A stretch of 64,000 nucleotides of DNA from Streptomyces sp. NBC_01454 (GCF_036227565.1 NZ_CP109460.1:7626001-7690000); one strand, 5' to 3'; numbered from the stretch's first letter, positions 26,610 through 34,731 are shown. The notes: a model not told the origin generated them from the sequence alone. Translations and numbers: made by a program.

Positions 26610-27797
26610 TCAGCCGACCAGCGCCGCCGCGTCCTCCACCAGCCGGTCGAGGTCCGGCAGCGCATGGGTGCGGCGCTGGAAGCCCTGGGCGCGGGACCGG
26701 TACGAGTCGTCCTCCAGCACGGTGCGCAGGGCCGTGGACAGCGTCTCGCGGGTGACGTCCTCGGCGTTGAGCCGGAGCCCGACACCCAGCTCCTGGAGCC
26801 GGGCGGCGTTGTGGGACTGCTCGGCGAACAACGGCACGGCCACCATGGGCACACCGGCCGACAGCGCCTCGCGGGTCCCGTTGAAGCCCGCATGCGTCAG
26901 GAACAGGTCGCTGGACTGGAGCAGGAGTTCCTGCTGGACGAACGACGTCAAATGGACGTTGTCGGCGCGCGGCCCCTCCCACAGCTGCGGATCGCGGTCC
27001 GCGCCCAGTGCCACGACACCGGTGACCGGCAGCTCCCCGAGTGCCTCGATGATGGTGTGCAGCAGAGTGGAGGCACCGCCGGGAAGCCGCGGGGCGTTCG
27101 AGCCGAGCGTGGCCAGAACGAGCGGCCGGTCCACGGGGAGCCGGGCGATGTCCGGGTCGAGGGTGCCCCGCGACGCCTGGGCGGGCACCCGGTAGTGGCG
27201 CGCGCCGGGCAGCCGGCTGACCGTGGGGTAGAAGTCCTCCGGAACGACCCCGGCGCGGAAGGCGCGGAAGGGGTGCCAGGGGTCGGAAACCGGTTCCAGG
27301 CCGAGTTCCGTGCGCTGCTGGTTGAGTGCGTCCTTGACGGCCGGATGGGCATAGGGCGCCATCGGGGCGATGTCCAGCGCCCCGTGCGGAATGCCGAGGC
27401 GTTCGGCCGCCAGGTAGCCGCCGTACTCGGTCGACTCGTGCAGGATCAGATCCGGCCGCCACTCCCGTGCCAGGTCGAGGACGCCCTGTGCGCAGGGAGC
27501 GGCCAAGTGCCCGACGAAACCCGCCGCGAAGAACTCCGGCTGCAGTACCACCGTCACCGAACCGACGTTCTCCATGCCCGGCGGACGCTGGAGCGCACCC
27601 CCCTGAAGCACGTCCCCCAGCGCCTTGACGTCGGGCAGCGTGAACGCGGTGATCCCCCGCTTCTCTATGTGCCCGACGACATCGGCCCCGGTGGCGACGG
27701 CTACGTCATGACCTGCCCGTTGGGCAGCTTCCGCCACGGGCAGCACCAGGGGGGCCAGGTGCGAATAACTCGCCTGTGCGGTGATGAGAATGCGCAT
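26610..27797 (-). CDS. GT1-family glycosyltransferase (macrolide/UDP-glycosyltransferase type)
   Basis: 395 residues, GT-B fold. The N-terminal acceptor domain begins MRILITAQASYSHLAPLVLP, followed by AAQRAGHDVAVATG. The C-terminal donor domain has VLATLGSNAP, VHLTSFVQQELLLQSSDLFL, and the donor-binding signature THAGFNGTREALSAGVPMVA and VPLFAEQSHNAARL. This is the family of natural-product and macrolide-inactivating glycosyltransferases (YjiC/MGT). The acceptor is unknown. It stands alone with a TetR regulator downstream, a pattern seen for drug-inactivating enzymes. The ATG at 27797 has GGAGAG eight bases upstream. A perfect 16-bp palindrome sits 78 bp upstream of the start. Confidence 0.87.
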   Translation of the reverse strand: MRILITAQASYSHLAPLVLPVAEAAQRAGHDVAVATGADVVGHIEKRGITAFTLPDVKALGDVLQGGALQRPPGMENVGSVTVVLQPEFFAAGFVGHLAAPCAQGVLDLAREWRPDLILHESTEYGGYLAAERLGIPHGALDIAPMAPYAHPAVKDALNQQRTELGLEPVSDPWHPFRAFRAGVVPEDFYPTVSRLPGARHYRVPAQASRGTLDPDIARLPVDRPLVLATLGSNAPRLPGGASTLLHTIIEALGELPVTGVVALGADRDPQLWEGPRADNVHLTSFVQQELLLQSSDLFLTHAGFNGTREALSAGVPMVAVPLFAEQSHNAARLQELGVGLRLNAEDVTRETLSTALRTVLEDDSYRSRAQGFQRRTHALPDLDRLVEDAAALVG

Positions 27798-27874
27798 GAT
27801 GCTCGCTCTCCACGATGCGGCCCGAGCACCACGAACGGCGCCCCGCCGCGGGCCTCACGGCCGGTTCCAAGAAA

Positions 27875-27890
27875 CTCAACACGTGTTGAG
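27875..27890. promoter_or_regulatory. Perfect 16-bp palindrome, likely operator
   Basis: CTCAACACGTGTTGAG is a perfect palindrome in the divergent region between the glycosyltransferase (start 27797, minus) and the FemX-like gene (start 28049, plus), inside a locally AT-richer stretch. Size and symmetry fit a TetR-family site; the TetR gene at 25879-26523 is the nearest candidate. Confidence 0.65.
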
Positions 27891-28048
27891 AATCTATCAT
27901 CCGCGCCCTACGGGAACGCCAAGGCCCCTGTGGGGTAGGTCCGTTGAGGGTGTGCGGCATCCGGATGACGGGGCGTGCCACCGGCGAGCTTCCGCCCCTG
28001 CCGTGCATGTCTCCGTAGGCTTGCGTCTCGGACAAAGGAGCACTGCGC

Positions 28049-29170
28049 ATGAGCTGTCGCCTGAAGGTGATCACCCGCGAGGAGCATCTGGCCTTCGTCA
28101 AGGCCCAGCCCTCGGTGAGCCATATGCAGGTGCCCGCGTGGGGGGAGGTGAAGCCGGACTGGCGGGCGGAGAGCCTGGGCTGGTTCGACGAGGGCGGCCG
28201 CCTCGCCGGGGCCGGACTGGTGCTGTTACGCCCCGTGCCGAAGCTGCGGCGCTACCTCGCCTATCTGCCCGAGGGACCGGTCATCGACTGGTTCGCACCC
28301 GATCTGGAGCAGTGGCTGGAGCCGATGCTCGCCCATCTGAAGTCGCGGCGTGCGTTCTCGGTCAGGATGGGGCCGCCGGTGGTGACCCGCCGCTGGAGCG
28401 CCGAGGTGGTCAAGGCGGCGATCGCCGACCCGCAGGCACGGCGACTGCGGGAGGTGGCGGCCACCGTGCACGAGCCGCGGGCCTTCGACCTCGCCGACCG
28501 GCTGCGTCGGATGGGCTGGCAGCAGGCCGAGCCTGACGGCGAGGACGGCTTCGCCGCGGGCCAGCCGCGCCATGTGTTCCAGGTCCCCTTCGCCGGGCGG
28601 TCGCTGGAGGAGGTCCGGCGCGACCTCAACCAGCAGTGGCGCCGCAACATCAAGAAGGCGGAGCGCGCCGGCGTCAAGGTCGTCCAGGGTGACTACGAGG
28701 ATGTGCCCGCGTTCCATCAGATCTACGTCGAGACCGCTGAGCGGGACCGGTTCATCCCACGTCCGCTGGCCTACTTCCAGCGCATGTGGGCCGTGCTGCG
28801 GGCCGAGGACCCGGACCGTATGCGCCTGTACCTCGCTCACCACGACGGGGAGCTCCTCGCGGCGGCCACGATGCTCACGGTCGGCGCACACGCCTGGTAC
28901 TCCTATGGCGCCTCCACCAGCCGCAAGCGCGAGGTCCAGCCGAACAACGCTCTTCAATGGCGGATGATGTCCGACGCCTACGAACTCGGCGCGGGCCGCT
29001 ACGACTTCCGCGGCATCACAGACACCCTCGAAGAGGGAAACCACCTCCTGGGGCTGCTCCGCTTCAAGGTCGGCACCGGGGGCCAGGCCGTCGAATACCT
29101 CGGAGAGTGGGACTACCCGCTGAACAAGGTCCTGCACAAGGCCCTGGGCCTTTACCTGGCCAGGCGCTGA
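28049..29170 (+). CDS. FemX-type peptidoglycan bridge aminoacyltransferase
   Basis: 373 residues. The FemAB fold is built of two GNAT-like domains. Markers: SHMQVPAWGEVKPDW near the N-terminus, LRRYLAYLPEGPVIDWF, the central NQQWRRNIKKAERAGVKVVQ, and the C-terminal MLTVGAHAWYSYGAST and YDFRGITDTLEEGNHLLGLL. Members use aminoacyl-tRNA to add the first residue of the interpeptide bridge; in Streptomyces FemX-type enzymes attach glycine to LL-DAP of lipid II. It should act at the inner face of the membrane. AAAGGAG lies nine bases before ATG 28049. Several Fem paralogues exist in Streptomyces, so the exact substrate is open. Confidence 0.88.
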   Translation: MSCRLKVITREEHLAFVKAQPSVSHMQVPAWGEVKPDWRAESLGWFDEGGRLAGAGLVLLRPVPKLRRYLAYLPEGPVIDWFAPDLEQWLEPMLAHLKSRRAFSVRMGPPVVTRRWSAEVVKAAIADPQARRLREVAATVHEPRAFDLADRLRRMGWQQAEPDGEDGFAAGQPRHVFQVPFAGRSLEEVRRDLNQQWRRNIKKAERAGVKVVQGDYEDVPAFHQIYVETAERDRFIPRPLAYFQRMWAVLRAEDPDRMRLYLAHHDGELLAAATMLTVGAHAWYSYGASTSRKREVQPNNALQWRMMSDAYELGAGRYDFRGITDTLEEGNHLLGLLRFKVGTGGQAVEYLGEWDYPLNKVLHKALGLYLARR

Positions 29171-29208
29171 GGACGGCCCCCTCGAAGTGGCCGGCCCCGT
29201 CAGGGCGC

Positions 29209-29829
29209 CTACTCGAAGCGCGTGATGTCGCCCGCGCCCCGGCGGACGATGTCGAGTACGCCGCCGGAGAAGTCGAGGACCGTGGTCGGGTCCGTGCCGC
29301 AGTCACCCGAGTCGAGTACCGCGTCCACCACGTGGTCGAGCCGCTCCTTGATCTCCCAGCCCTGGGTCATCGGCTCCTCCTCGTCGGGCAGGAGCAGGGT
29401 GCTGGAGAGCAGCGGCTCGCCGAGTTCGGCGAGCAGGGCCTGGGCGACGGCGTGGTCGGGAATCCGGACCCCGACCGTCTTCTTCTTCGGGTGCAGCAGC
29501 TGGCGGGGCACTTCCTTCGTCGCGGGGAGGATGAAGGTGTAACTGCCGGGGGTCGACGCCTTGATCGCGCGGAACACATCATTGTCGATGTGTACGAACT
29601 GCCCCAGCTGGGCGAAGTTCTGGCACACGAGGGTGAAGTGGTGACGGTCGTCGAGATTGCGGATCGACCGGATCCGGCTGATGCCGTCCCGGCTGCCCAG
29701 CTGGCATCCCAGGGCGAAACAGGAGTCCGTCGGGTACACGACGAGCGCGCCGGAGCGGATACTGTCCGCCACATTGCTGATGGTGCGCCGCTGCGGGTTT
29801 TCCGGGTGCACGTCGAAATACTTTGCCAT
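29209..29829 (-). CDS. Sua5/YciO/YrdC-family protein (YciO-like)
   Basis: 206 residues. The YrdC fold is clear: SIRSGALVVYPTDSCFALGC, HHFTLVCQNFAQLGQFVHID, PGSYTFILPATKEVPRQLL, KKKTVGVRIPDHAVAQALL, LLSSTLLLPDEEE and TVLDFSGG. YrdC/Sua5 makes threonylcarbamoyl-AMP for tRNA t6A; the shorter YciO branch, which this resembles most, has a less certain role. The ATG at 29829 was chosen because MAKYFDVHPENPQ is the usual YciO start; an upstream in-frame ATG at 29928 would add an Arg-rich non-homologous leader. It ends convergently with the FemX-like gene and starts divergently from the gas vesicle operon. Confidence 0.87.
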   Translation of the reverse strand: MAKYFDVHPENPQRRTISNVADSIRSGALVVYPTDSCFALGCQLGSRDGISRIRSIRNLDDRHHFTLVCQNFAQLGQFVHIDNDVFRAIKASTPGSYTFILPATKEVPRQLLHPKKKTVGVRIPDHAVAQALLAELGEPLLSSTLLLPDEEEPMTQGWEIKERLDHVVDAVLDSGDCGTDPTTVLDFSGGVLDIVRRGAGDITRFE

Positions 29830-29991
29830 CCGCCGAGTGTAGGTGATCAGCGTCGCCGTGCTCCTTCGGCGACGGCGGGGCGTGCGGTGACCGGCGTTGT
29901 CCGGTGACCGGTGACGCCCGGTGGCCACCCCCTGTCACCATCCGGCCGCGCTCAGGATGCGCGGGCCCGCAGGGCGATGAGACTGGGGTGC

Positions 29992-30315
29992 ATGGCAGAG
30001 CAATCCCGCACGCGGACTCGGTCATCGTCGACGGCTGCCCGCAAGCGCACCAAGGACTCCGGGAACGCGCCCGGGGAGATGGCCCGCCGCGCCGCCGAAC
30101 TGCTGCAGAGCCTGATCAGCCATCAGGCCGAGGGCGTCACGGCGGTGCGCCGGACCGATCACGGCTGGTGCGTCGAGGTGGACGTGCTGGAGCTGCTCCG
30201 CATCCCCGACACCACCAGCCTCCTCGCGACGTACGAGGTGCGGCTCGACGCCGACGGCGAGCTGCTCGAGTACTACCGCACCCGCCGCTATCGGCGCGGT
30301 GCGGCAGATGAGTGA
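29992..30315 (+). CDS. gvpO: Gas vesicle protein GvpO
   Basis: 107 residues. The first 35 are basic and Ser/Thr-rich; the conserved GvpO domain follows (about 40-105), with GVTAVRRTDHGWCVEVDVLE, TTSLLATYEVRLDADGELLE and YYRTRRYRRG. GvpO opens Streptomyces gas vesicle clusters and is thought to act as an assembly or regulatory factor. The ATG at 29992 is preferred; the frame is open upstream to 29911 but without homology. It is followed by gvpA after 35 bp and leads a compact nine-frame operon. Soil streptomycetes carry these clusters although vesicles are rarely seen. Confidence 0.88.
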   Translation: MAEQSRTRTRSSSTAARKRTKDSGNAPGEMARRAAELLQSLISHQAEGVTAVRRTDHGWCVEVDVLELLRIPDTTSLLATYEVRLDADGELLEYYRTRRYRRGAADE

Positions 30316-30350
30316 GCACACCGCCGCCACCTGCTGAAAGGACACCTCAG

Positions 30351-30815
30351 ATGGGCACCACGACGTATGCCGGACTGTCCGGTGAGGTGGTTCCCTGCCC
30401 GCCCAGGGCAGGCACGTTGTACGACGTGATGGAGCTGATCCTGGACCGGGGCATGGTCATCGACGTCTTCATACGGGTGTCCCTGGTGGGGATCGAGATC
30501 CTCAAGATCGATGCCCGCATCGTGGTCGCCAGCGTCGATACGTATCTGCGGTTCGCGGAGGCGTGCAACCGGCTCGATCTGGAGCGGGATTCGGGAAGCG
30601 TCACCGTGCCCGAGCTGTTCAGCGGCCAGGCCGCCAAGGGCATCGGAAAGCGCAAGGTCAAGGACGCCGCCAAATCCGTGGGTGAGACCGTCCGCTCCGC
30701 GGTGGGCGCGGGCGACGACTCGGACGAGGACTCCGAGAAGGAGCCGCAGCGGCGCCGCCGCAGTACCGCCCGCACGGGCGCCGCTTCCCGCCGGCGGCGC
30801 GCAGAGGAGGACTGA
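30351..30815 (+). CDS. gvpA: Gas vesicle structural protein GvpA
   Basis: 154 residues. The GvpA core (about 22-75: LYDVMELILDRGMVIDVFIR, SLVGIEILKIDARIVVASVD, TYLRFAEACNRL) forms the shell rib. Beyond it is a hydrophilic C-terminal extension of about 75 residues, acidic then Arg-rich, typical of actinobacterial GvpA but absent from cyanobacterial ones. The ATG at 30351 has GAAAGGA about eight bases upstream. gvpF follows after 5 bp, with its GAGGAGG ribosome site inside the end of gvpA, indicating tight coupling. Confidence 0.92.
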   Translation: MGTTTYAGLSGEVVPCPPRAGTLYDVMELILDRGMVIDVFIRVSLVGIEILKIDARIVVASVDTYLRFAEACNRLDLERDSGSVTVPELFSGQAAKGIGKRKVKDAAKSVGETVRSAVGAGDDSDEDSEKEPQRRRRSTARTGAASRRRRAEED

Positions 30816-30820
30816 ACACC

Positions 30821-31567
30821 GTGACCGACGACGGCATCTACGTCTACGGCATCGTCCGCGCCGGGCACCCCCTGCCTTCCGCCCCGGTCGGAGTCGGGGA
30901 CCCTCCCGGGGCCGTGGGAACGCTCGCGGAGGGGCGGCTCGCCGCGGTCATCAGCCCGGCACCGCCGCGGCTGCGGGCCCGCCGCCGCGATCTGCTCGCA
31001 CACCAGGAGCTGCTGCTGGCGCTGGCGGCGGACGGACCGGTCCTCCCGATGCGCTTCGGCATGGTGGCACCGGACGAGACGGTGATCCGCCGGCAGCTGA
31101 GCGAGGCCGAGGACCGTCATCTGGCCGCGCTGGACGGCGTCGCGGGCCGCGTCGAGATCAACGTCAAGGCGCTGCCGGCCGACGAGGCACTGCCCGCGCT
31201 CGTCCAGGGCGACGCCACGATCCGCCAGCTGCGCGAGGCGGTGCGCCGACGGCCCAGCTACGAGGCGAACGTCCGACTGGGCGAGGCGGTGGCGACCGCG
31301 CTGGCGCGCCGGGCGGCCGAAGCGGGCCGGGAGATCGTGCGGGAACTGTCGTCCACGGCGCACGCCGTGTGCGCCGGGCCGGAGGTCTCCGGCTGCCAGG
31401 TGAATGTGTCGTTCCTGGTGGACCGCGGTGACAGCGCCGGTTTCGTCGCGGCGGCCGAGCTCCTCGCCCGCCGGCGGCAGGACCGCGTCGTCCTGCGGGT
31501 GGCCGGGCCCCTGCCGTGTTACAGCTTTCTGGAGCCGCGCCCCTCCGCCACACCGCTCGGGGTCTGA
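30821..31567 (+). CDS. gvpF: Gas vesicle protein GvpF (GvpL/GvpF family)
   Basis: 248 residues. It starts with the characteristic TDDGIYVYGIVRAGHPLP and contains RDLLAHQELLLALAADGPVL followed by PMRFGMV, then an alpha-helical middle and the conserved C-terminal NVSFLVDRGDSAGF and GPLPCYSF. GvpF/L proteins are chaperone-like minor components that bind GvpA during vesicle nucleation. The GTG start at 30821 has GAGGAGG just upstream. It is separated from gvpG by a single base. Confidence 0.9.
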   Translation: MTDDGIYVYGIVRAGHPLPSAPVGVGDPPGAVGTLAEGRLAAVISPAPPRLRARRRDLLAHQELLLALAADGPVLPMRFGMVAPDETVIRRQLSEAEDRHLAALDGVAGRVEINVKALPADEALPALVQGDATIRQLREAVRRRPSYEANVRLGEAVATALARRAAEAGREIVRELSSTAHAVCAGPEVSGCQVNVSFLVDRGDSAGFVAAAELLARRRQDRVVLRVAGPLPCYSFLEPRPSATPLGV

Positions 31568-31568
31568 C

Positions 31569-31793
31569 ATGGGGCTGATCAGCGCGGTGCTCACGCTGCC
31601 GCTCGCGCCGGTGCGCGGAGTGGTCTGGGTGGCCGATCAGCTCGCGCAGGCGGCGGACAACGAGCTGCACGACCCGTCGCTGGTGCGGGCCCGGCTCGCC
31701 GCCCTGAACCACGAATTCGAAGCCGGCCACCTCAGCGCCGAGGCCTTCGAACGCGAAGAGGAGCAGCTGCTCGACCTGTTGCACGGGTGCTGA
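31569..31793 (+). CDS. gvpG: Gas vesicle protein GvpG
   Basis: 74 residues. It matches the small GvpG family: MGLISAVLTLPLAPVRGVVW, VADQLAQAADNEL, then a helix ending FEREEEQLLDLL. GvpG is an accessory protein for vesicle assembly. The ATG at 31569 lies one base after the gvpF stop, so translation is probably coupled. In better-known Streptomyces clusters gvpY and gvpZ come next; here only a very short frame separates it from gvpJ. Confidence 0.88.
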   Translation: MGLISAVLTLPLAPVRGVVWVADQLAQAADNELHDPSLVRARLAALNHEFEAGHLSAEAFEREEEQLLDLLHGC

Positions 31794-31825
31794 CCGGCCG
31801 CGTGCCGAAGGAGAGGGGACAGACC

Positions 31826-31900
31826 GTGAGGCCGACCGAGGAACCCTGCGCCGCCGCCCCGGGCCGCGGCCGGGCGCCGGGGAGGCGAGTGACCCGATGA
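31826..31900 (+). CDS. 24-codon ORF between gvpG and gvpJ, coupled to gvpJ
   Basis: A GTG frame of 24 residues, Arg/Pro/Ala-rich, starts after the strong GAAGGAGAGGGG (31807-31818) and ends in TGA that overlaps the gvpJ start as ATGA (31897-31900). The encoded peptide has no homology I recognise. It sits exactly where Streptomyces clusters usually hold gvpY-gvpZ, so it may be a fused scrap of those genes, or just a short frame that keeps ribosomes feeding gvpJ. Placement and ribosome site support translation; function is unproven. Confidence 0.4.
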   Translation: MRPTEEPCAAAPGRGRAPGRRVTR

Positions 31901-32259
31901 CCGATGTCGACCACCGGCCGGGCGCTCCGCCCGCCAACGGCCCGGGCACCACCAACCTCGCCGACATCCTCGAACGCGTCCTGGACAAGGGCATCGTCAT
32001 CGCCGGCGACATCAAGATCGACCTGCTGGACATCGAGCTCCTCACCATCAGACTGCGGCTGTTCGTGTCCTCGGTGGAGACGGCCAGGAAGGCCGGCATC
32101 GACTGGTGGGAGACGGATCCCGCGCTCAGTTCCAGGGCGGCGGACAGTGAACTGCGCGCGGAGAACCGCGAGTTGCGCGAGCGGGTGCAGGCGCTGGAGT
32201 CCGCCGACGGAAACGGCTCGGCACACTCCGCACGGACGAGGGACACGGCCGGCACATGA
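31897..32259 (+). CDS. gvpJ: Gas vesicle protein GvpJ (GvpA family)
   Basis: 120 residues. The GvpA-like core (about 20-70: NLADILERVLDKGIVIAGDI, KIDLLDIELLTIRLRLFVSS) is followed by a charged helical tail with coiled-coil character (DSELRAENRELRERVQALES). It is a minor component thought to cap or nucleate the vesicle. Starts overlap on both sides: ATGA with the upstream short frame and ATGA with gvpL at 32256. The ATG at 31897 gives the family length. Confidence 0.9.
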   Translation: MTDVDHRPGAPPANGPGTTNLADILERVLDKGIVIAGDIKIDLLDIELLTIRLRLFVSSVETARKAGIDWWETDPALSSRAADSELRAENRELRERVQALESADGNGSAHSARTRDTAGT

Positions 32260-33086
32260 CGACGACGCAGCACGCCGCAACCCCGGCGAACGGGACGACC
32301 GACGAGACCGCCACCTACGTCTATGCCGTGTGCCGGCAACTCGCGCCGGCCGGGCTGTCCGCGCTGCCGGGGCTCGCCGAAGGCTTCCCCGTACGGGCTC
32401 TGCGATGCGGCACGCTCACGGCGGTCGTCCAGCACGTCCCCGCGGCGGACTTCTCCCAGGAAGCCTGGGAGCAGCGGCTCGCGGACCGTACGGAACTCGA
32501 ACGGTGCGCACGGGCACACCACGAGGTGGTGGTCGCGGCCGCCGCCGGCGGGCCCACGGCACCGCTGGCGCTCGCCACCCTCTACCGGAGCGACGAGCGG
32601 GCGCGCGAGGCCCTCGGGGAGGACGCGGCCCGCTTCGCCGCGGTGCTGGACCGCATCGAGGGACACGCCGAGTGGGGCGTGAAGGTGTCGCTTCCCGCCG
32701 GGTCCCCCCGGCCGCCCGCCGACCCGCCCCCGGACGGTCCGCAGCCCGACGCGAAGTCCGCCCCCGGCGCGGGCCGCGCCTATCTGGAACGCAAGCGGGG
32801 ACTCCACCGGGCACGGGAACACCGCCACGACCGCGCACTGCAGACCGCCGAAGACGTCGATGCCGCGCTGAGCCGCCTGGCCACCGCGGCCCGCCGGCTG
32901 CGCACGCACGGCCAGGAGATGACGGGGACCGCGGCCCGGCGGCAGATCCTCAATGCCGCCTACCTGCTTCCGCACGAACGCACGGAGGACCTGGCGGCGG
33001 CGGTGGCGGCCTGGCGTGCACGGACCGGGGCCGAGATCGAGCTGTCCGGGCCCTGGGTGCCGTACTCCTTCGTCGGGGAGGTGTGA
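32256..33086 (+). CDS. gvpL: Gas vesicle protein GvpL (GvpL/GvpF family)
   Basis: 276 residues. The family N-terminus is TYVYAVCRQLAPAGLSALPG, followed by ARAHHEVVVAAAAGGPTAPL and ALATLYRSDERAREAL, WGVKVSLP, and a helical middle (YLERKRGLHRAREHRHDRAL). The C-terminus has LNAAYLLPHERTEDLAAAVA and ELSGPWVPYSF. It is a second GvpF/L paralogue, longer than the one at 30821 by a Pro-rich insertion near residue 150. It overlaps gvpJ by four bases and its stop lies two bases before the preferred gvpS start. Confidence 0.9.
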   Translation: MTTTQHAATPANGTTDETATYVYAVCRQLAPAGLSALPGLAEGFPVRALRCGTLTAVVQHVPAADFSQEAWEQRLADRTELERCARAHHEVVVAAAAGGPTAPLALATLYRSDERAREALGEDAARFAAVLDRIEGHAEWGVKVSLPAGSPRPPADPPPDGPQPDAKSAPGAGRAYLERKRGLHRAREHRHDRALQTAEDVDAALSRLATAARRLRTHGQEMTGTAARRQILNAAYLLPHERTEDLAAAVAAWRARTGAEIELSGPWVPYSFVGEV

Positions 33087-33088
33087 GC

Positions 33089-33319
33089 GTGTCCGCGCAC
33101 GAGCCCGTGCCCTGGGAGACGCCCGGTCCGCTCGTGGGCCCCCTCGGCGTCCCGCTCGTCGACCTGCTGGACCGTCTGCTGTCCACGGGGGTCGTGGTGA
33201 GCGGCGACCTGGTCATCGCCATCGCGGATGTGCCCCTGGTGCGGCTTTCGCTGCACGCGCTGCTGTCGTCGGTCAGCGAGCGGATGCCCGCCCCGTGGGC
33301 GGACGGGGGCCCGCTGTGA
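33089..33319 (+). CDS. gvpS: Gas vesicle protein GvpS (GvpA family)
   Basis: 76 residues. A GvpA-like core (PLVDLLDRLLSTGVVVSGDL, VIAIADVPLVRLSLHALLSS) has almost no tail. Two GTG starts compete: 33083 overlaps the gvpL stop, but 33089 lies seven bases after GGGGAGG (33075-33081), the better spacing, so I chose it. It overlaps gvpK by GTGA. Its role is probably as a minor shell or cap protein. Confidence 0.85.
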   Translation: MSAHEPVPWETPGPLVGPLGVPLVDLLDRLLSTGVVVSGDLVIAIADVPLVRLSLHALLSSVSERMPAPWADGGPL

Positions 33320-33633
33320 GCGGGCGGACGGGCCTCGCCCCCGGCAGAACGGACCGCGCTCCCGGCCGATTCGACATCGACCGGGACCAAGTCGGCCGCG
33401 ATCTGGTCTCGTTGGTGCTCACCGTCGTCGAACTCCTACGGCAACTGATGGAACGTCAGGCGATTCGCCGGGTGGAACAGGGCGACCTCAGCGACGCGCA
33501 GGTGGAGCGGATCGGGGAGACGCTGATGCACCTCGAGGCACGGATGACCGAGCTGTGCGACCAGCACGGTCTGCGGCTGGAGGACCTCAACCTCGACCTC
33601 GGACCGCTCGGTTCGCTGCTGCCCCGCGACTGA
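33316..33633 (+). CDS. gvpK: Gas vesicle protein GvpK
   Basis: 105 residues. The GvpK signature is clear: RDLVSLVLTVVELLRQLMER, QAIRRVEQGDLSDAQVERIG and ETLMHLEARMTELCDQHGL, followed by LNLDLGPLGSLL. The GTG start at 33316 overlaps the gvpS stop by GTGA. It is the last gene of the operon and converges on the pore-like protein gene with a 12-bp gap, so transcripts from the two strands probably overlap. Confidence 0.9.
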   Translation: MSGRTGLAPGRTDRAPGRFDIDRDQVGRDLVSLVLTVVELLRQLMERQAIRRVEQGDLSDAQVERIGETLMHLEARMTELCDQHGLRLEDLNLDLGPLGSLLPRD

Positions 33634-33645
33634 GGCCGCACCGCC

Positions 33646-34731
33646 CTACCCGACGGGGCGGCGGTCGACCGGGGTGCGCGGGGCGTAGGCGTCCATCGCC
33701 GTGCGGCGCGTCCCGGACCACGGGGCCGGAACCGCCTCGATGTCGCGTGCCAGACGGTGCACGAGCGGCTCGTAGTTGACCCGCCAGCCACGGAAATGCG
33801 GCCACGCCTCCCGCGGTGTGCGCTCCATGGGGTAGCCCTGGGCCCGCATCCGTTCCACGCCCCGCAGGAAGTCCTCGTAGTCCAACCGCAGCGCGTCGTC
33901 CGGGTGGGGATCACGGTCGTAGGAGATGCCCTCGGTATCGGCGATCTCGCGCAGGCACACAAAGCCCGCCCGCAGCGCCATCCGCACCTCGGCCTGCGGC
34001 AGGGACGGGTTGAACGCCAGTTGCAGGGCCGCGGCGTCCAGCACGGCCAGCAGGGCGATCAGCCAGCTGCGGGACACCTTCGGGGAACGGAAGTGGATCA
34101 GGATCGGATAGGTGGTGTGACTCTCGCTCACATCGGCGCTCCAGCGTTCCCAGTTCCGGAAGAGCTCGGTGAGGCGGTCCAGCAGGTCGACCTGCGCATA
34201 GCGGGCGAGGATCTCCGGCCCCCACGGCGGGCTCCCGGTCCGCGCCTGCAACAGCGTGACCTCGGTCTCCCTGCGCTGATAGGCGCCGTAGAGCGTGGGC
34301 AGATAGCCCACCTGCAGACCGATCACGATCGGGCCGGTGGCGGCGGCGCAGAAGTCGATGACGTTCAGTGTCACGCGGTTTCCGCTGGCGAAGCCCAGCG
34401 TGAAGAGCGAGGAACCCGCCTCGATCAGCGCCTCCCTGGGGCCGAGCCGGCTCACCGCCGCCTCCAGCAGCGCATAGCCGGCGAGGAAGGCCACCAGCCA
34501 GCTGATCAGGGTGGCGACGATGACCAGCGGTGCCATGGGAGTGAGCACCCGGTCCTTGGCCTCGACGCTCGGCAGGAGGTCGGCGAGCAGCCGGAACGGC
34601 CACTGCACCAGCCGCTGGACGGAGCGGCTGAAGCCGTGCCGCGTCGGCCGTGGAATCACCAGCGCATGCAGCACCGAGGAAAAGATCCCGAGCACGATCA
34701 CCGCACCGGCGATGCCCAGCAGTACGCGCAC
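33646..34731 (-). CDS. Two-TM pore-loop membrane protein (potassium channel-like, altered filter)
   Basis: 361 residues. An N-terminal helix (VLLGIAGAVIVLGIFSSVLH) is followed by a second (LVIVATLISWLVAFLAGYAL), a pore-helix-like stretch EAGSSLFTLGFASGNRVTLN, and a third helix (FCAAATGPIVIGLQVGYLPT). This TM-P-TM order resembles ion-channel domains, but the selectivity filter TVGYG is replaced by TLGFASG. The remaining 210 residues are soluble and helical (LLDRLTELFRNWERWSADVS, LLAVLDAAALQLAF). The start is GTG at 34731 with GGAGAGGAG upstream. Ion conduction is inferred from layout only. It could instead be a sensor or a non-conducting relative. Confidence 0.75.
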   Translation of the reverse strand: MRVLLGIAGAVIVLGIFSSVLHALVIPRPTRHGFSRSVQRLVQWPFRLLADLLPSVEAKDRVLTPMAPLVIVATLISWLVAFLAGYALLEAAVSRLGPREALIEAGSSLFTLGFASGNRVTLNVIDFCAAATGPIVIGLQVGYLPTLYGAYQRRETEVTLLQARTGSPPWGPEILARYAQVDLLDRLTELFRNWERWSADVSESHTTYPILIHFRSPKVSRSWLIALLAVLDAAALQLAFNPSLPQAEVRMALRAGFVCLREIADTEGISYDRDPHPDDALRLDYEDFLRGVERMRAQGYPMERTPREAWPHFRGWRVNYEPLVHRLARDIEAVPAPWSGTRRTAMDAYAPRTPVDRRPVG

